A stretch of 16,791 bases of DNA from Candidatus Rifleibacteriota bacterium (lineage in GTDB: Bacteria; Riflebacteria; Ozemobacteria; Ozemobacterales; Ozemobacteraceae). The position numbers and the translations under genes are program-made. Positions 16,127-16,791 of this stretch are shown here, one piece after another. The notes beneath the pieces are model-generated. The model was not told where the DNA came from. It made no database searches and saw only the letters and a list, made by a program, of their open reading frames with translations. Numbering within the stretch: the first letter of the stretch is position 1; every line of letters starts with the position of its first letter. Location of the stretch: contig JAFXRA010000105.1 of assembly GCA_017526725.1 (NCBI GenBank), forward strand, positions 1-16,791, written 5' to 3'.

Positions 16127-16134
16127 ATAATCTC

Positions 16135-16151
16135 GCCAAGCATGGCTTGGC
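16135..16151. repeat. Perfect short hairpin GCCAAGC-ATG-GCTTGGC
   Basis: A 7-bp perfect stem with a 3-nt loop, placed a few bases after the truncated third copy of the 103-bp repeat. It is the first of a series of unrelated stems in this segment. Confidence 0.7.
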
Positions 16152-16154
16152 ATT

Positions 16155-16176
16155 GTGATACGCTACGCTGGAGACA
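16155..16176 (+). repeat. Mosaic word, copy A of an inverted pair
   Basis: GTGATACGCTACGCTGGAGACA recurs on the minus strand at 16447-16469 with one substitution and one inserted base. The perfect core is ACGCTACGCTG (16160-16170) against 16454-16464. The copies lie about 270 nt apart in inverted orientation. Confidence 0.7.
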
Positions 16177-16190
16177 TTTCGTTGTGATAC

Positions 16191-16206
16191 GATTGCTGTC
16201 GCAATC
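16191..16206. repeat. Perfect short hairpin GATTGC-TGTC-GCAATC
   Basis: A 6-bp stem with a 4-nt loop. It is preceded by GTGATACG, a word also found at 16155-16162, so it appears to be a unit of the same mosaic with a different stem. Confidence 0.6.
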
Positions 16207-16248
16207 TGTGGTAATTGTGGGAAGAGTTAGAAGGGGCTTCTACTAAAG

Positions 16249-16283
16249 CTTCCCCTTAAGGGGAAGTGGCTTGCTTGCAAGCC
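16249..16283. repeat. Double palindrome: CTTCCCCTTAAGGGGAAG followed by GGCTTGC-TT-GCAAGCC
   Basis: An 18-bp perfect palindrome (16249-16266) is followed 1 nt later by a 7-bp perfect hairpin (16268-16283) and then CGAAAGGGTGACC. This arrangement resembles a widespread intergenic element in gut bacteria in which a CCCCTTAAGGGG core is followed by a variable stem and GAAAGGGTGA; that similarity is from memory and unverified. Confidence 0.7.
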
Positions 16284-16346
16284 GAAAGGGTGACCTAACC
16301 AGAGTTACTCTTGTTTAGCTATAGCGTATTATAAGCCGAAGAATTC

Positions 16347-16427
16347 TTAAAACAATTTGAACGACTCGAACTCTTTGAACGATTCGAACAATTCTAACGA
16401 TTCTAACAACTCGAGCAATTATAACTA
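16347..16427 (+). repeat. Degenerate 9-nt tandem repeat, nine units
   Basis: Nine adjacent 9-nt units, including TTTGAACGA, CTCGAACTC, TTTGAACGA, TTCGAACAA, TTCTAACGA and TTCTAACAA. The consensus is about TTCGAACRA. The period is a multiple of three, but two units read TAA in the frame that would give F-E-R-type triplets and no start codon precedes it, so it is not coding. Confidence 0.85.
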
Positions 16428-16446
16428 AAATATGGCGGAAAGTCGC

Positions 16447-16469
16447 TGTCTCACAGCGTAGCGTAACAC
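16447..16469 (-). repeat. Mosaic word, copy B of the inverted pair
   Basis: The minus strand reads GTGTTACGCTACGCTG then TGAGACA, matching copy A at 16155-16176 with one mismatch and one insertion. Its end also forms part of a perfect hairpin CGCTGT-CTC-ACAGCG at 16444-16458. Confidence 0.7.
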
Positions 16470-16507
16470 TCTCACTCTTCCAACCCTTATAACTACTACC
16501 ACGGGCA

Positions 16508-16536
16508 GTGTCAATTGCCGTCTCACAGTCCGTGAG
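16508..16536. repeat. Further hairpin words around GTGTCAATTGCC and CTCACAGTCCGTGAG
   Basis: GGCA...TGCC brackets GTGTCAAT, and CTCAC-AGTCC-GTGAG forms a 5-bp stem just after it. CTCACAG also occurs at 16450-16456 (CTCACAG of the CGCTGT hairpin). These are components of the same mosaic between the two inverted 9-nt arrays. Confidence 0.5.
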
Positions 16537-16549
16537 AATAACATAACGA

Positions 16550-16576
16550 AAGTTCTAATTGTTCAAATTGTTAAAA
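16550..16576 (-). repeat. Same 9-nt repeat in inverted orientation, three units
   Basis: On the minus strand three adjacent units read TTTTAACAA, TTTGAACAA and TTAGAACTT, clearly of the same family as the plus-strand array at 16347-16427. The two arrays face each other across about 120 nt that hold several hairpins. Confidence 0.7.
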
Positions 16577-16599
16577 CTAGAGTTAGTAAACTAAACAAC

Positions 16600-16791
16600 T
16601 TACAAAATGGTTTACATAATAATTTTAACATTTAAGTTAAAAATTTGCTGTAAAAATATGAATGGTGAAATTTTTCACAAGCATTGAGGAATATTTTTGT
16701 ATTTTATTCAAAAAAATATTATTTTTCTTTTAACAAAATTTATAAATTTGTATTATTAATTTTAAATCAAATTATTTATAAAAACGGAGAA
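16600..16791 (+). promoter_or_regulatory. AT-rich leader of a gene beyond the window
   Basis: Roughly the last 190 nt are very AT-rich and end in GGAGA (16786-16790), a likely ribosome binding site for a plus-strand gene that starts just past the window. A palindrome GTGAAA-TT-TTTCAC (16665-16678) could be an operator. AATATTTTTG (16690-16699) and CAAAAAAATATT (16709-16720) form an imperfect inverted repeat. No convincing -35/-10 pair was found; TTGTAT (16748-16753) with TTATTT (16772-16777) is only weakly possible. Confidence 0.4.

Larger units (their letters stand above)
15806..16791. other. Gene-free region of about 1 kb made mostly of repeats
   Basis: No open frame with a credible start and composition was found on either strand. 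It contains, in order, a weak hairpin at the operon end, a 103-bp tandem repeat (15878-16126), a cluster of short perfect hairpins (16135-16283), a 9-nt degenerate repeat (16347-16427), more hairpins (16444-16540), the 9-nt repeat again on the other strand (16550-16576), and a very AT-rich leader to the end. The details are listed separately. Confidence 0.8.

Noticed and set aside
16120..16329. Small transposable element bounded by ATACGCTATA inverted repeats
   Set aside because: A 10-bp inverted pair is expected about once by chance in a region this long, and no target-site duplication is visible.
16338..16400. Small peptide of F-E-R/F-E-Q repeats in the 9-nt array
   Set aside because: The frame has no start codon, follows a stop at once and is interrupted by TAA; the period of 9 explains the pattern.

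Overview
The window looks like chromosomal DNA of an AT-rich, Gram-negative-type bacterium. It carries type II secretion/type IV pilus-like pseudopilin genes and a long operon whose products are mostly membrane-anchored or exported. The combination MoxR, DUF58, BatA/vWA, DUF4159 and DUF4175 is typical of Planctomycetes-Verrucomicrobia-Lentisphaerae relatives, and partly of Bacteroidetes and some candidate phyla. An AT-rich Lentisphaerae-like organism is my best guess, but the phylum cannot be fixed from this sequence alone.

Layout. (1) Minus strand, positions 1-1243: three consecutive pseudopilin genes in the order GspH-like, GspJ/I-like, GspK-like. The last is cut by the window edge, with only its first 25 codons present. 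(2) Positions 1244-1430: a divergent promoter region with a good extended -10 box facing the pseudopilins and a weaker candidate facing the operon, followed by a 68-nt C-free, GT-rich leader and a strong ribosome binding site. (3) Plus strand, 1431-15805: eight tightly packed genes with gaps of at most 7 nt or overlaps of 4 to 11 nt, evidently one operon: MoxR ATPase, DUF58 vWA protein, BatA-type membrane vWA protein, a second membrane vWA protein with a GATase-like domain, exported DUF4159 protein, giant DUF4175 coiled-coil protein, exported TPR protein, and an exported protein of the family usually mislabelled 'asparagine synthetase B'. (4) Positions 15806-16791: about 1 kb without a gene, packed with structure: a 103-bp tandem repeat holding a 19-bp inverted repeat, a mosaic of short perfect hairpins, a 9-nt degenerate tandem repeat that recurs in inverted orientation, and an AT-rich leader ending in a ribosome binding site for a gene beyond the window.

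How the operon may work (inference). The MoxR ATPase and DUF58 protein are predicted cytoplasmic. The two large vWA proteins and the DUF4175 protein span the membrane and put their large domains in the periplasm. The DUF4159, TPR and last proteins carry signal peptides. All three vWA domains keep a complete metal-binding (MIDAS) motif, and up to four proteins have GATase1/Rossmann-like domains without an evident catalytic triad. This fits a MoxR-vWA chaperone-type system spanning the inner membrane, related to the Bat (aerotolerance) clusters but with a different periplasmic part. Its substrate is unknown.
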